NCBI GenBank assembly: GCA_021292165.1
Contig: JAHFWL010000425.1
Location: forward strand, 83,860 to 147,859
Length of the DNA: 64,000 bases
Reading direction: 5' to 3'
DNA from: Shinisaurus crocodilurus
Taxonomy: Eukaryota > Chordata > Lepidosauria > Squamata > Shinisauridae
Positions within the stretch are counted from its first letter, which is position 1. Every line of letters begins with the position of its first letter. Below are positions 43,254 to 54,655 of this stretch, in pieces. Below the pieces are notes generated by a model. That model saw nothing but the letters and a program-made list of their open reading frames with translations. It was not told the origin of the DNA and searched no databases. The position numbers were made by a program, and so were the translations under genes.

Positions 43254-43503
43254 CTGTAATACCTTGGATTGCAAGTAACTTGGTTTGAGAGTGTTTTGCA
43301 AGACAAGCCAATTTTTAAATATTTATTTTAAAAAATTTGACTTGATATACAAGCGGCGTCTTGCAATACAAGTACTGTAGTACAGCTTAAATTAAAAATC
43401 TCTGTACAAATTTTTTTGGGGGAATTTCGTTTTGATATAAGAGTGTTTTGGATTACAAACACGTTTCCAGAACGAATTATGCTCTCAATCCAAGGCATGA
43501 CTG
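43254..43503 (-). mobile_element. Tc1/mariner MITE, type 1 core, copy E
   Basis: TA on both sides (43252-43253 and 43504-43505). Reads as the reverse complement of copies A and B, with one change in the first end (CTGTAATACC). Confidence 0.9.
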
Positions 43504-43561
43504 TACAATGATTGAGGCAAGAAACCTCAAAGCAAGATTGTAAGGCTTACATCCCTTAGTT

Positions 43562-43691
43562 CAGTGTTCTCCAAGCTTGGGTCCCCAGATGTTTTTGGCC
43601 TACAACTCCCAGCATGCCCCAGCCTGCTGGCTGGGACATGCTGGGAGTTGTAGGTCAAAAACATCTGGGGACCCAAGCTTGGAGAACACTG
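43562..43691. mobile_element. Near-perfect palindromic hAT MITE
   Basis: 130 bp; two 63-bp arms differ at only two positions. Ends CAGTGTTCTCCAAGCTTGGG and its complement. Exact 8-bp target duplication CCTTAGTT (43554-43561 and 43692-43699). Core CCTACAACTCCCAGCATG. Confidence 0.93.
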
Positions 43692-43699
43692 CCTTAGTT

Positions 43700-45118
43700 G
43701 CTGGGAATCTCATCAAAATATGGCAATGGACACAACTCTAATAATGGCCTGATAGTACGCAGCACCTTTCCAGATCGGCCTGCATTGAGATCTCACCCTG
43801 GGAGTGTCTCAGAGATTCATATACACTATTAGGCTCATATTAATCCCACCCCTATTCTGGCCAAACTCTAATGACTTCAAGAATGTTTAGACACTCGTGC
43901 AGAGTGAAAGGATTCCCTCTAACAAGTGGCAGTCAGCCAATATAGATATGACGATCTTGGCTACTCTCAGAACAAGTGGCTAGCCTTGAGATGTCTCCAG
44001 AGGCTTATCTACTAGCCTCTCAAGTTGTTCAGTCTCAAACAGGTAAGTGTCTCTGGGAAGAAGCATAGCTAACCACTAAAAGCAACAAGCCCAACCAAAA
44101 GTCTAGACATGAGAAGGAGCAATTTGTTGTACACCACTAAACTTCTTGAAATAACCATTGTCATCTGCATTGCCACTATAGGACTCCATTACAAGGCAGC
44201 TTTGTATGTGTATTCAATATTCACAGCCTTATAGCTTTAGAGTTTTCCTGCTGTAGATCTCCCGAAATTTGGCTGAGAATATCCACTGGTAATCCCTGAA
44301 GCTTTGGTTTTGGATTGAAGTATATTCAAAATATTCTTAAAGCTCTAGCCTGGAGGATGCATCATTTTAAAGGATGATTTGAAGAGCTACATTTTCTGTG
44401 GATAACGAAGATAGGGATGATTTCCTCCCTGGTCTGCTTTTATCTGCAAGTTCACCAGGGCTACACACAGTTTCTTTAGTGCCATATTTGAGATCAATAC
44501 CTGGGTCTGCGCTGAGGATACGGTATCCCCGCCTCCACTGAGATCTTACCCACTAGACAGGGCTATAACAAGGGGTGCAAACAGCTGAGTCAGACTACTG
44601 AAAAGTTGTAAGATTTTAGGATGGAGTTGGACAGGTTGTGTATAACACCAGGGAGGAAGGAAACAAGCTTGCAGGATTAGCAGGTCCTTCCAGATCTCCC
44701 AAAGAACTCTTTCTTGCAGTTCTTCCAGTCTATTTCTTTCATTGTTTCTGATGAGGGAAGTGTTGGGGAAAGTGACTTCCATCATTCTTTTCATTTCTAA
44801 AGGATGATTTTCTTTTTAAAGTTTAATCAGATTTGTCAACATTCTTTTAGCTTCATCCAGTCTCTGGGAAAAAAGACTTAGCTTTAAAAGACAACGCACA
44901 GACATCATATAACTGGGATCAACAGATAAGGGCAAAGAATCCCTCTTCAGTACACCAGTTAATTAAATGACATAGATAACCTTGTGCATGCCCACAGTAT
45001 GTGTACGGGCACTTTCTGAAATCATAACAGTCGATGAATTATCCCAGGGCTTGCACTAACATTATTTGGAGCTAAACTTGCACATTGGCTTATTAATTTA
45101 ATAATAATTAAAAAAACA
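43700..45118. other. Non-coding stretch, nothing recognised
   Basis: No exon or repeat family supported. Confidence 0.4.
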
Positions 45119-45178
45119 CATGCTAGGAGTTGTAGGACCTTTCTCTGTCTAAACAGGCAGAGGATTGTGCCCTTAAAG
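45119..45178. repeat. Right half of the 4940-5060 MITE
   Basis: ATGCTAGGAGTTGTAGGACC ... TCTGTCTAAACAGGCAGAGG, ATTGTGCCCTT. Confidence 0.6.
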
Positions 45179-45620
45179 ATTTCTATATTGCCATTTCACC
45201 TGAACTTCACAATATAATAAAAAAAATACATTACAACCTTAAAACAATGGGTGGGTTTGCACGACACGCTAAGCCCCTTGGTAATTTAAACTACGCACTA
45301 AGGTTTAATTGCTTGCCCGACAGATGATCAGGTTTCCATCTGGTTTATTTTCCCCGTTTTTCTCTGTCCTCCCCCCCCCCCCGCCTTCCACCTCAGTAGC
45401 GGCAGATATCCCAGGCATCTTTGTGGCAGAAACTGTGTCCTGTGTCCTGCTGCATCAGGTACTGCGTCACCGCCTTTTCCCCATTGGTCCGTTGCTGCTA
45501 TGTTGCAGATTTTTCCTCTTGGCTCGCCAAACAGGCAGGGCGTGTCTATGCTTCTCCCAGTCTCCCTCCTGTCTGCCATTATCTCCCGACCGACTGCCAC
45601 CACCAGCACGCCACCCCAGT
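45179..45620. other. Non-coding stretch with a poly-C run
   Basis: C run at 45369-45382; otherwise nothing recognised. Confidence 0.4.
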
Positions 45621-45621
45621 A

Positions 45622-45880
45622 CAGTAATACCTTGGATTGCAAGTATAATTCGTTCTGGAACCGTGCTTGTAATCCAAAACACTCTTATACCAAAGCGAGT
45701 CTCTGGCGGGCGTGAGCGGGGCCGATTTCGGCCCGCTATGCCTGCTCGAGGCGAGCGGTTACATCCCTACACTTGTCTTGCAAGACCTTGCTCGTTTATC
45801 AAGTCAAATTTTTTAAAAAAATTTTGCTTGCCTTGCAAAACGCTCTCAGACCAAGTTACTTGCAATCCAAGGTATTACTG
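45622..45880 (+). mobile_element. Tc1/mariner MITE, type 2 core, copy F
   Basis: TA on both sides (45620-45621 and 45881-45882). Ends CAGTAATACCTTGGATTG / CAATCCAAGGTATTACTG and the GGGCCGATTTCGGCCC core. Confidence 0.93.
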
Positions 45881-45886
45881 TAGTCT

Positions 45887-46160
45887 GTTTAAATGGCTGT
45901 AAAAATTTTCCCTCTGCCCCCCACCCCTTTCACAGTTTCTGTGCTGTTCTGGTTTTGCTTTGGCTTCTTGGGCTGCGGCAAGGCTCCGCCAGAGTTAGCA
46001 ACTTCCTCCCTCCTCTGAGGTGTCCGTTTAAATGGCTGTGAAAGGTTTCCCTCCACCCCCCTCTTCCCCTTTCTCGCAGTTTGTGTGCCACTCTCGTGCT
46101 ACGCTTTGGCTTGTTGGGCCACAGCAAGGCTCCACCAGAGTGAGCAACTTTCCTCGCCAC
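45887..46160. repeat. Diverged tandem duplication, period about 139 bp
   Basis: Both units begin GTTTAAATGGCTGT and share TTTCCCTC, CAGTTT, TTTGGCTT.TTGGGC and GGCAAGGCTCC.CCAGAGT.AGCAACTT. Not coding. Confidence 0.75.
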
Positions 46161-46372
46161 CTTCTACACCTCCTCCCCCACCTCCATTCCCCTTCTACTC
46201 CCAGTTGCTGCACCCCTTCCCCATCTGTGCCTGCACTCTGCCTCCCCTCCCAAGCCCCTGCCTCCGAACCGGCTGGCTGCCCTCTTCCCAGATTGCAAGA
46301 CTGCTCTGTTGCACCAAACACAGCTTTACTGAATAAAACCTAGCAATACTACATCTAGAAGGATGGCAGGTC
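46161..46372. other. Pyrimidine-rich non-coding spacer
   Basis: CTCCCC-rich; overlapping short frames have no domain content. Confidence 0.4.
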
Positions 46373-46380
46373 CACGTTGC

Positions 46381-47067
46381 CAGGGCCGGATTAAGATAGG
46401 GGCTATTGGAGCTGCAGCTCCAGGCCCCTATCCCAAAACAGGCCCACAATCAGGACCGGTGCAGGGCAGTTTGGCGCCCCAGGCAAAATAATATTTAGCG
46501 GGGGCCGCTCTCCAAAGCAGCCCTGCTCTGCAAAAAAACAACAACCCTGCGCCGCCACCACCAACCTACCCTCCCCCCGCCCTGGCGGCGGCTGCTGCTG
46601 CCGCCGCCGCCACCAAGGAGGAGGAGGAAGTGACGCAACGGGACCCCCATGCTGTTTTTTGCCGGGGAAACCATGGCAACAGGGCTGTTTAAGCCCTGTT
46701 GCCCTGGTTCCTCCCGCCAAAACAACGCGGGCGGGGCTCCGGAAGCGACACGACGCGGAGAAGGTAAGTGGCGGGGGGGCGGGGGGTGGTGGTGATGGCG
46801 GTGGCGGCGGGAGGCGCAGTGGCAGCGAGCGGGAGGGCGGGGGAGGCGCAGCGGCGAGCGGGACGGGAGGGTGCGGCGGCGGCGGCAGGGAGGGAGGGTG
46901 GGGAGGCGGAGGCCTGGCGGCGCCGGCGCAGCAGCAGCGGCACAGCGGAGGCAGAGGCCTGGCGGGGGCAGCGCAGCGGCAGCGAAGAGGAGCGCAGCGT
47001 TTCTGCGCCCTCTTCAGCCGCGCGCGCTCCTCAGCACCAGGCCCATAATGCTCTTAATCCGGCCCTG
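46381..47067. mobile_element. hAT MITE (CAGGGCCGGATTAAG family) with a nested hAT
   Basis: Perfect 16-bp ends CAGGGCCGGATTAAGA and complement. Flanks CACGTTGC (46373-46380) and CACATTGC (47068-47075) are an 8-bp target duplication with one change. Its own sequence is only about 95 bp (46381-46450 plus 47042-47067); the rest is the nested copy. Confidence 0.9.
46451..47041. mobile_element. CpG-rich hAT MITE, copy 4 (subfamily II), right end lost
   Basis: Left end CAGGACCGGTGCAGGGCAGT, internal hairpin at about 46668-46710. The last 45 or so bases present in copies 1-3 (GCCCTAGGCAACC ... GCCGGCCCTG) are missing. CCCACAAT (46443-46450) and CCCATAAT (47042-47049) could be its target duplication with one change. 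Confidence 0.88.
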
Positions 47068-47075
47068 CACATTGC

Positions 47076-48688
47076 TAGGGGTTCCAGGCGGGGTTTGTGT
47101 TGGCAGCTCTGTGTACCCAGGGGAATACCTACTTCTCTTACACTGCGGGGTTGTTGTTCTTGGGTTGGCAGGAAGGGGGGGGCACCCGGCCTCTCTCTTT
47201 TCCCCCCTCGTTGGTTCTCTGTGTTTGGACATGCTCCCTTTCAATCTTTCTAACTTTTACCAACCTTGGGTGGGTCCCAGTGGTTGGACCCGGGGGCTTA
47301 GCGGGACGGTAAGATGGGTTTCATGCTCGCAGCACTTGTCGCTTGAGCCAAAGGCTGTGAAAATCACTGCACTTGTGGTTCTGTGCAGCAGGCCAACGGT
47401 AAGCCAACAGAAATACAGACGTAGCTGCACTCAGCCTTCTGCTCAACACTGCAACTGCAGCAACCATTTCCCCCTTCCGTGGGGCGGGTGCAAGGCAGTG
47501 GCAGAAGAGACAAGGAAGCACCACTTCCCCCAGATTATAGGCCAGTGCCATTTGAATCCTTTGGGAAGGAGATATTCTGCACTTCAGGATAGGGGGACAT
47601 GCTGCTGCTGCTGCTGCTGTTTAAGGCTAAGTAGCGTCACTAGAGAGGGAGCTGTGTTGTTGTGAGGCCCACACCATCTGTTGCCTTAACAAGAGTTGTT
47701 TGAAGCCCTCCCCTCTTTTGGAGGGCTTCACATTTTTAAAATTACATTTTCTAACATTGTGGTTCCCCCCCCCCTTAAAGTTCTTATGCTTTATAAGTGA
47801 ATCGTGGGAAAGGTACACATGAACTGTCTAAGTATCTGTTTATATCACATCTCTGTATTTTGAAAGATAGTGGCCTAAACCTTTTCATTATCCCCCAAAG
47901 CCTGCAGTAATACTAGTGGAATGTTGTTGTCATTTTCATTTTACTTCTCTGAAGAATGACTCTAGAATATTTCCATATCCAAACTGTGCAGAACAAAAAT
48001 GTTCTGTTTTCTTTCCTATACATTTTTTTCTGTTGGAAAATGGGGGCGGGGGTCGTTTAAAACTATCGAAGTGGCTGTAATCATGCCTGTTGCTGGTACG
48101 TTTGTTTTTTGTTTCTAAAAATAATAATTAGGAAAAAGTGGAAGTCATAATTTGTGGGCATTTATGAAGTTTTCTGGAGAGGGCTGGGTGTATTCCCATG
48201 GCGCTTGCATGCTTGCTGAGGGCGAGGGCCCTTTGCCAGCTGCTTTTCCTGCATTAAGTGCTCTGCCCGCTCTTGCACGCATTGGAGCCTCCCGGACTGC
48301 ATTGTTTTCTCTGTTCCTGAGAGCTGGCAGCTGGTGTTGAGATCGCACACAGCAGCAGCATGCTCAAAAGCCGGCACATGGTTTACATCACACTTCTTCC
48401 TCTTCCCTAATAAAGCACATTGTGATCTGCAACATAAGCACCCAGGAGTATCACCCATTTTGCCTTCTCCCAACAGTGCTTTGGCAGAATTCCCCATATC
48501 GTTCTGCATCCTGGAACAGTCCCATGACATCCTTCCTCCAAGAGCCAAAGCAATGACTTGGAACACTGTTCAAGGTCCTATAGCGGTAATTCACACTTAT
48601 CTGTCTATCTTTCCATCTATTGTCTTTTGTAATAAAGTTCAAGAAAATCACATTTAAAGGGTGTCAAGTTTAACCAACAGCAAGATAT
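47076..48688. other. Non-coding stretch with a short (CTG)n run
   Basis: Six to seven CTG units at 47601-47621. 48160-48560 is unique and repeat-free. No exon could be supported. Confidence 0.4.
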
Positions 48689-48749
48689 TGTGTGTGTGTG
48701 TGTGTGTGTGCGTGCGTGCGTGCGTGTGCGCGCACACACACGTGCATAT
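48689..48749. repeat. Long alternating pyrimidine-purine tract (Z-DNA-prone)
   Basis: Sixty-one uninterrupted alternating bases: TG repeats, then CGTG repeats, a GCGCGC centre and CACACACACG, ending CATA. Confidence 0.95.
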
Positions 48750-48821
48750 CTCTTCTCTGCATGATCACAGTTAGGCATGACAGAGTAACCTCTTTTGTTT
48801 CTTTCTGAAGTGGGCAGCATG

Positions 48822-49071
48822 TGATGGTAGGAATCTGTTGTTTTTTAAAAAAAGAATTTTAATCATAAAAAAAACACAAAAACACATATACAACAAACAA
48901 TAAACAAAATTAAAATGGACTTCCAATCTTCTCCACAGCTTATAAGCAACCACAATTATTCTTAAAACATTTTCTGTTAACCAAAGATCACTTCCAGTTA
49001 TGGCAAAAAAAACCAAAAAACCAAAAAAGGACAAACACTTGTGTTTGTCCTTTGATGGTAGGAATCTGTTG
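48822..49071 (-). mobile_element. L1-type 3' UTR insertion with 19-bp target duplication
   Basis: TGATGGTAGGAATCTGTTG is present at 48822-48840 and 49053-49071. The insert begins with T6 (polyA on the minus strand) and carries A-rich AACACAAAAACACATATACA-like sequence. At its other end (49029-49050) is a 22-base perfect palindrome with 10-base arms GGACAAACAC / GTGTTTGTCC. Confidence 0.88.
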
Positions 49072-49334
49072 ATGATAAATCAGAAGTATATTTCAGCGCA
49101 TTCAATCTCTCTTTGAGATCTAGACTTTTCCACGGTGGGGTAATGGATAAGAAGATGCTTCACTGCTCCATTTCCCAGTGGGGGGGCTGCATTTTTCCAG
49201 CTTTGTGTATGTGCCTGCTGTTTTCCCACTGTTTCCTTACCTACATTCTGGTTCTGTGATGTTTGACTGGGCAGCTTTTACTCAGCCTTGCATAGAATCA
49301 CTCGGCAATCTTTAACCTCCATCTCTGTTGCAGC
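49072..49334. other. Short non-coding spacer
   Basis: Nothing recognised. Confidence 0.4.
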
Positions 49335-49478
49335 GGAACATGAGTGGGAGGGTGCTATTGCGCTCATGCTCTGTTCGTGGGCTTCCCATTGGGGCATCTG
49401 GTTGGCCACTGTAGGAACAGAATGCTGGATTAGAAAGGGCTTTGATCTGATCCATCCGGGCCCTTCTTATATTCTTAC
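49335..49478 (+). repeat. Interspersed reptile repeat ending CTTATATTCTTA
   Basis: GGAACATGAGTGGGAGGGTG ... AGGAACAGAATGCTGG ... CCCTTCTTATATTCTTA, same family as 28640-28905. Confidence 0.7.
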
Positions 49479-51373
49479 TTGGCCCTTTGAGCAACAAGCC
49501 CTCCCTCCCTCTCCACCTCCAGCCCTTCTGTCCTAACGGTTTGTTTTGGGTTGTGGCCTTGCACATAGAACATCGTGTCTGGCTAACCTTTTGTATAGGA
49601 AAAGGGGTGGGCAAAACCCTGAAGATCTGCTTTGCCGTGATGAGATGTCTTATTTGCTTGCACGAAGAAGCTGGGGGAATTAGGAGTGAGAGAGATCAGG
49701 CAGCAACGGATGGCTCTCTCTCTCTGCTCTTAGAAGGTTGTCACCACAGAGCTAGTAGGAAAAGATGAAAAGCATCCTTCAAGTCTCACTCGCTTTCTCT
49801 GATCTAAAAAGCAGGTTCAGTTGGGCAAGTCACCACACAACCAACCAACCCCCTTCAGAATTCAGATCAAGCTCCTTCCTTCCTCGAGTCATCAAAAATG
49901 GTCAACAGAGAGGCAGCTTCTTAACAGTGCAGATAGTTCTGATTTTGGCCCTTTGGCCTATGCCGAAAAGCTGACCATGGACCTAGCAGAAGAGAAATGG
50001 TTCTGTTTCTTAAACCAGCAACGTCTACCAATCTCCCCTCCTCCAAATTACAAGGCTCCTTAGCTACTCCGCGACTTCCCATGGTTTTTGAATAGAATTT
50101 GTCAGCAGCCTCCCATCCGTTACAGAGACTTAACAGCAGGCAGGCTGAGAGAAATCGGGAAGGGCAGACTGGAGCCATTTAAGCTGTCACTGGCATGATC
50201 AGCACATTTAAATCACTGACACAGAATAACAATGCTATATATGAAAGCTCAAAAACACCAAGCCAGCACTAGAAATCATCCACAGGACAGGATAAATGAA
50301 TCCCCCCCAACCCTGTTGATGGTTTGCTGTTAGGGAAGAAGAATACAAGCGCACACATCTAGGCACTACAGGAAAAGGCTACGTGTCTACGTGCGTATGT
50401 TTGTTTTCTGGCGGCAACATCCTGCATAGTTTCTGAACCCATCCCACATTGTGCTTCCATAACAAGGGGTTCTTCCTGAGAATATTCCCTCCATCTTTGG
50501 GCTGCTTCACACATTATGTTTTCCCTGCACTAAGGTGATCCTTCTTTGTATGGGAAGGAAGAATGTACTCTCTGTTGTTTGAAACGTGGCATGTTCATGT
50601 CTGCATGCAATGCCTCCAGTTCTCTATGTGTTATTAGAAAATTGTTTCCTCTGGATCTGTTTCGTGATTCTTCTGCAGAAACTGGTGAGATTCTGCAGAA
50701 GATCTCTAGCATGACTATGCTCTATGCTACACACATACTCCATCTGCCTTTTTTTTAACTATGTGAAGAAATTGGAGTAATTTGATTTTTGGATGAATCC
50801 TCTTTGGTTTAACTTGAGAAACCTATACAAATATTGCCTCCTTGGCAAGCGGAAGACTCCTGGTCTAAATTCAAAAAGTGAAAAGCAGTCACTAAGTCAA
50901 GGGTGGACAACCAGTGGCCCTCAGCCTAATTTCAAAAGTCCCTTGCTGCAAGCGATCAGTTCAAACCTCTGGCAAGAGCAATTTGTTCCCCCCCCCCCCC
51001 GCAGCAGCCCTTGGGGCAGGAAGTAAGAGAGAGGGAAGGGGTGGCAAGAAGAGAGAAAAAAGGCCCTGCCCACTTAAGGCTTGGGCCCTGCCCACCACCA
51101 GCATGTGGCTCTCAACAGAGTATCCCCAAGAGAATGTGGCCATCAACAGAAAAAGGTTCCCCACTCCCGCACTAAGAAAATAAAGAGCTGTCAATGGGAC
51201 ACAACCCAGTGGGTGAATTGCACAGTTCTTAAAGGTCAAGACAATGACGGAAACAAGGTCCGTCATTGATGTATTGGCTCCTAAGAGCAGCCATTGAGAG
51301 TCTTGTAAGTTCAGGACATAACTTTTCCCACAGTTGTTGTTACAATACATCCCCTGGACAAAACACAGTATAT
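49479..51373. other. Non-coding stretch, nothing recognised
   Basis: C run at 50989-51001. No supported exon or repeat family. Confidence 0.4.
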
Positions 51374-51507
51374 AGGGATGTCAGAGAAGTCCCCTACAGA
51401 TTCAAATGAGATCAGATTTCTGTGAATCCGCCCTGCGGATTCTGCAGCAGACCAGCTTTTTCTGAGTTGCATAGATTCAGTGGACTTGCAGAACAACTTT
51501 TTAATAG

Positions 51508-51541
<34 letters not shown>

Positions 51542-51669
51542 AAAAGTTTGCATTTACAAACAGACACAATTCTCCTACAAAAAATCTGACTCCATCAATG
51601 AGTGGACGATGGAACGAAAGACACCTGACAACCCACGAAACACAGATGGAACAAAATCCATACATCCCT
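51374..51669. repeat. Unnamed MITE-like element, copy 2
   Basis: Starts TAGGGATGTCAGAGAAG, ends ATCCATACATCCC; shares CTGCAGCAGACCAGCTTTTT and the ATCAATGAGTGGACGATGG block with 42548-43089. A (GT)n run (51511-51538) sits where copy 1 has its expanded CTAATGTGCA repeat. Confidence 0.7.
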
Positions 51670-52262
51670 TGGCACTCAACCTTCTCATTGTTTGAGGCAG
51701 TAGGGGAGGATTTCCTCTCCCCAGCACTGCCACCACCTGTGTGGAAACCGCTCCTTCACTGGGCAATCCCACCTATGGGGTTTCTTATTTAGAGCAAATG
51801 CTTATATTTCAGGGCTTAAGGAACTCTCTGCCACTATAACTACAAGCTTGAGGGGGGAAAACTACAATGAACTTTCGGGAAAGGTAACATGAAGCAATTT
51901 GGCAGACACATTTTGTGCCCCCTGTAAGCCTTCCTTCCACCCTGCAGTTGTTCAGAGGTAAAAATCTGCCCCAGCTCCAGTTGAGCTTTTATTACAGCAC
52001 TTCAAACTCACTTAGGCTGCAATCATATACCCACTTCCCTGGGAATATACCCATTCTACTCTACGCACATCTGAGCAAACATGTGTAGGGTTACTCTCTT
52101 AATTTATTTGCTGAAGAGGTTCACATTCATGCATGCACTTACTCTTCTGCTGAATTGGAGCACTCACCTGGCAATGTCCCCCATGTGTTCTAATATATTA
52201 GGTGCCTTGTTCCAATAGTACAGGAATAACAGAGTGATCGGTATTTTCTGCTGATGATACAG
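51670..52262. other. Non-coding stretch with one decayed MITE
   Basis: GGCTGCAATCATATACCCAC ... GAGCAAACATGTGTAGGGTT at 52015-52100 is a decayed TGCAATCCTA-family palindrome. Otherwise nothing recognised. Confidence 0.45.
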
Positions 52263-52422
52263 GCCTGTGGCTCACGCTGGCTCAGCTTGTCTGAGTGTGG
52301 AAAGCTAAGCAGGGTCAGGCCTGGTTATTACTTGGATGGGAGACCCCTCCTCTAGTTTCCTGCATTGAGCAGGGGGTTGGACTCGATGGCCTTGTAGGCT
52401 CCTTCCAACTCTATGATCTATG
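52263..52422 (+). mobile_element. 5S rRNA-derived SINE with CR1 3' tail, copy 3
   Basis: 5S-like block 52288-52345 (GTCTGAGTGTGGAAAGCTAA ... TACTTGGATGGGAGACC) and CR1-type tail ending CTATGATCTATGAAA. Nearly identical to 23463-23628, which has 5 extra bases at the 5S/CR1 junction. Confidence 0.9.
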
Positions 52423-52439
52423 AAATCTATGTTAGTAAA

Positions 52440-54477
52440 ATAGGCCAGTCATAAAAGCACGGCTGGGGGGTGGGTTGGTGCCCGTATGTTGTTTAGTGAC
52501 ATATGGGGAAACTAGTTTTGGTAAATATCCTTTGTGTTCACCTTTTGAATCCTAGCAAGAAATTGGGCACAGTATGGAATAGTCCTAAGAAGGACCCACT
52601 TTAGTCTTACAGACCCAGTGTTCATATTTCTCAAAATGATTCTCAGACTACTCAGTGTAATTGCTCAAGGGCTAATCCCATAATACCACGGGATCTGGAT
52701 TTGTTAAGCATGGGACTACATGACAAGTGGCACTGTGAATGAGTTTGATGCGGACTTTTGATGATTAATCTAACCAGAGAGACATTTGCCTGAGTCACCA
52801 CTAGCGACCATTTAACTCACACATTTTGAAGCTGCCTCCCCTGCCCCATATTCACCTGGTACTGTTTGTGTGGTTTGTCAAAGTATGCAAGGTGAGCCTT
52901 CTGTAATAAGGAGGAGATGCAACGATACACAAGGAAGAATGTCATCCTACTTTGTGCTCAAACAGGGCATTCTGTTTGCCACAGATTTTTACAAATGCCA
53001 TGTTAATTACCTTGCCCTCCTAAAAAGCAATAGACATTTAAATGGGATGGCTTTCGTCCTATGGACTCCACCAGTTTTCTGTCTCTGGAAAACAATTCTT
53101 TCCCAGAAAAAGGGGCCATGATTAAGAGACAGGATTGCTTAATTCACAGAAATCCTGCCATGGTCATTGATTGCATAGTATTAACTGTGTAAAATTATAC
53201 CCTTTTGCAGGCTGCATGTAAAAATAAAATAAAATAAATGTCAAAAGAAAGAGAAAATATCAATGCTGGAGATAGTGGAAACAATGGCTTCGTTAAATTG
53301 AAACCTTTAAAAAACACACACACAAAACAAGCCTTTCTGTAGAAAAAAGAGCAGCCAAGGAAGAAAAATGTGATGTTCTTCCCTCTTGTACAAAGTACCT
53401 AAATACTGGAAATAATGGGGAAGAGGCGGAGTGTGTGAATAACAGGCGCTGACCATGGTACTAAAATGTGATTCATTAGCAGGCATCTGCCCTGAACCTG
53501 TGGATGTACATTGCTGTGCTGGAGCAAAAAAAGAGAGGCTCCCACTACATACAGCTTCATCCAGTATGAAGCGAATGGTAGCCATTCATTGTGCTGTGTT
53601 GCCTTTTAAGCTGGAATCCCATTTGATCAAATTACTGTAACTCAGTTGTATCGGTGGTGCAGGGATGCAGTGGTATTGGCTCTGTGATTACTGAAAGGAT
53701 TTTAAGAGTATGCATACGTGACCTGTCTCCAGCTGTGCCTCACCCCAATCTGCCATTCTCCCTCCATACGTTTCTGTGCCATGTCTCAGCTTTATGCTGC
53801 ACTTCCTGTGCCACACACGACAATGGTTGCTGTTGCCAACCTCGCCTTTATGCTAATGGGCTGTCTCGTGATGGCAATGCAATGCAGCAAGCGGTGGCAT
53901 TTTGTCAGCACAGCAGTCCTAGTGCCCAATACTACCGACTTATTTGCCAACCCAGCAGCTCTGAGGATTTGGCCGTAAAGCACCATCTGTATTTACAGAA
54001 AGAAAGAAGCAGCAACTCTACTCAAGTATACAACGATGAGGTCTGATTGACCAGAATGAAGTAATTTGTGTGGTATCAATTTGACCTCGAGAACTGAGTA
54101 ATCAATGTGCATTGTCCAGACTGATTAACTCTCCCCCCCTCCCATGAAGTAAGATGGGAAACATATCCTTTAACCTGGCCTAGATCTCAGCCTCTAAACG
54201 ACAACTGAAATATTATTCTTTTTCTCCATTTCCAAACCCAGGAATCGCAGAGGCCTTGAAACACCTTTGAGAGTTAAAGAGGCAATAGAAGTGATGAGAT
54301 GGGGGATAACTCTTCATGCTCTGGTTCAGTAACAGCCTGCTCTAGATGACCAGGCTGCAGAGTGGGGGTTTCATTCAACACAGCCACACACAATCTTCGG
54401 TAGGGCGGGACTTACCTGCTGTAGCTCTCAAAGTCCAGCCCCTCAGCTCAGCTCAGCTCAGCAGCAAGACCATGCCG
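52440..54477. other. Non-coding stretch, nothing recognised
   Basis: Short AAAAT (53222-53236) and CTCAG (54441-54462) runs. No exon supported. Confidence 0.4.
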
Positions 54478-54600
54478 TACTGCAACCTTCCCCATCCTGG
54501 GGCCTTTCAGCTGTGCTGGACTACAACTCCCATCATCCACAGCCAGATGTGTTGGAGTCCAACACATCTGAAGGGCACCAGGCTGGGGAAACTTGCAGTA
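54478..54600. mobile_element. Palindromic MITE, CTCCAGATGT-like family
   Basis: TACTGCAACCTTCCCC and GGGGAAACTTGCAGTA ends; inner GTGCTGGACTACAACTCC and GGAGTCCAACACATCTG arms. Confidence 0.75.
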
Positions 54601-54655
54601 GTGCATATGAAATCTACTGGGCCATTCTGGAAGTGTATTACACTTACACTACATA

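Noticed and set aside
46871..47665. Frame of about 264 codons on the plus strand
   Set aside because: Begins in MITE copy 4 and continues through non-coding DNA; ends in leucine-poor low-complexity and poly-Cys from CTG repeats. No domain.
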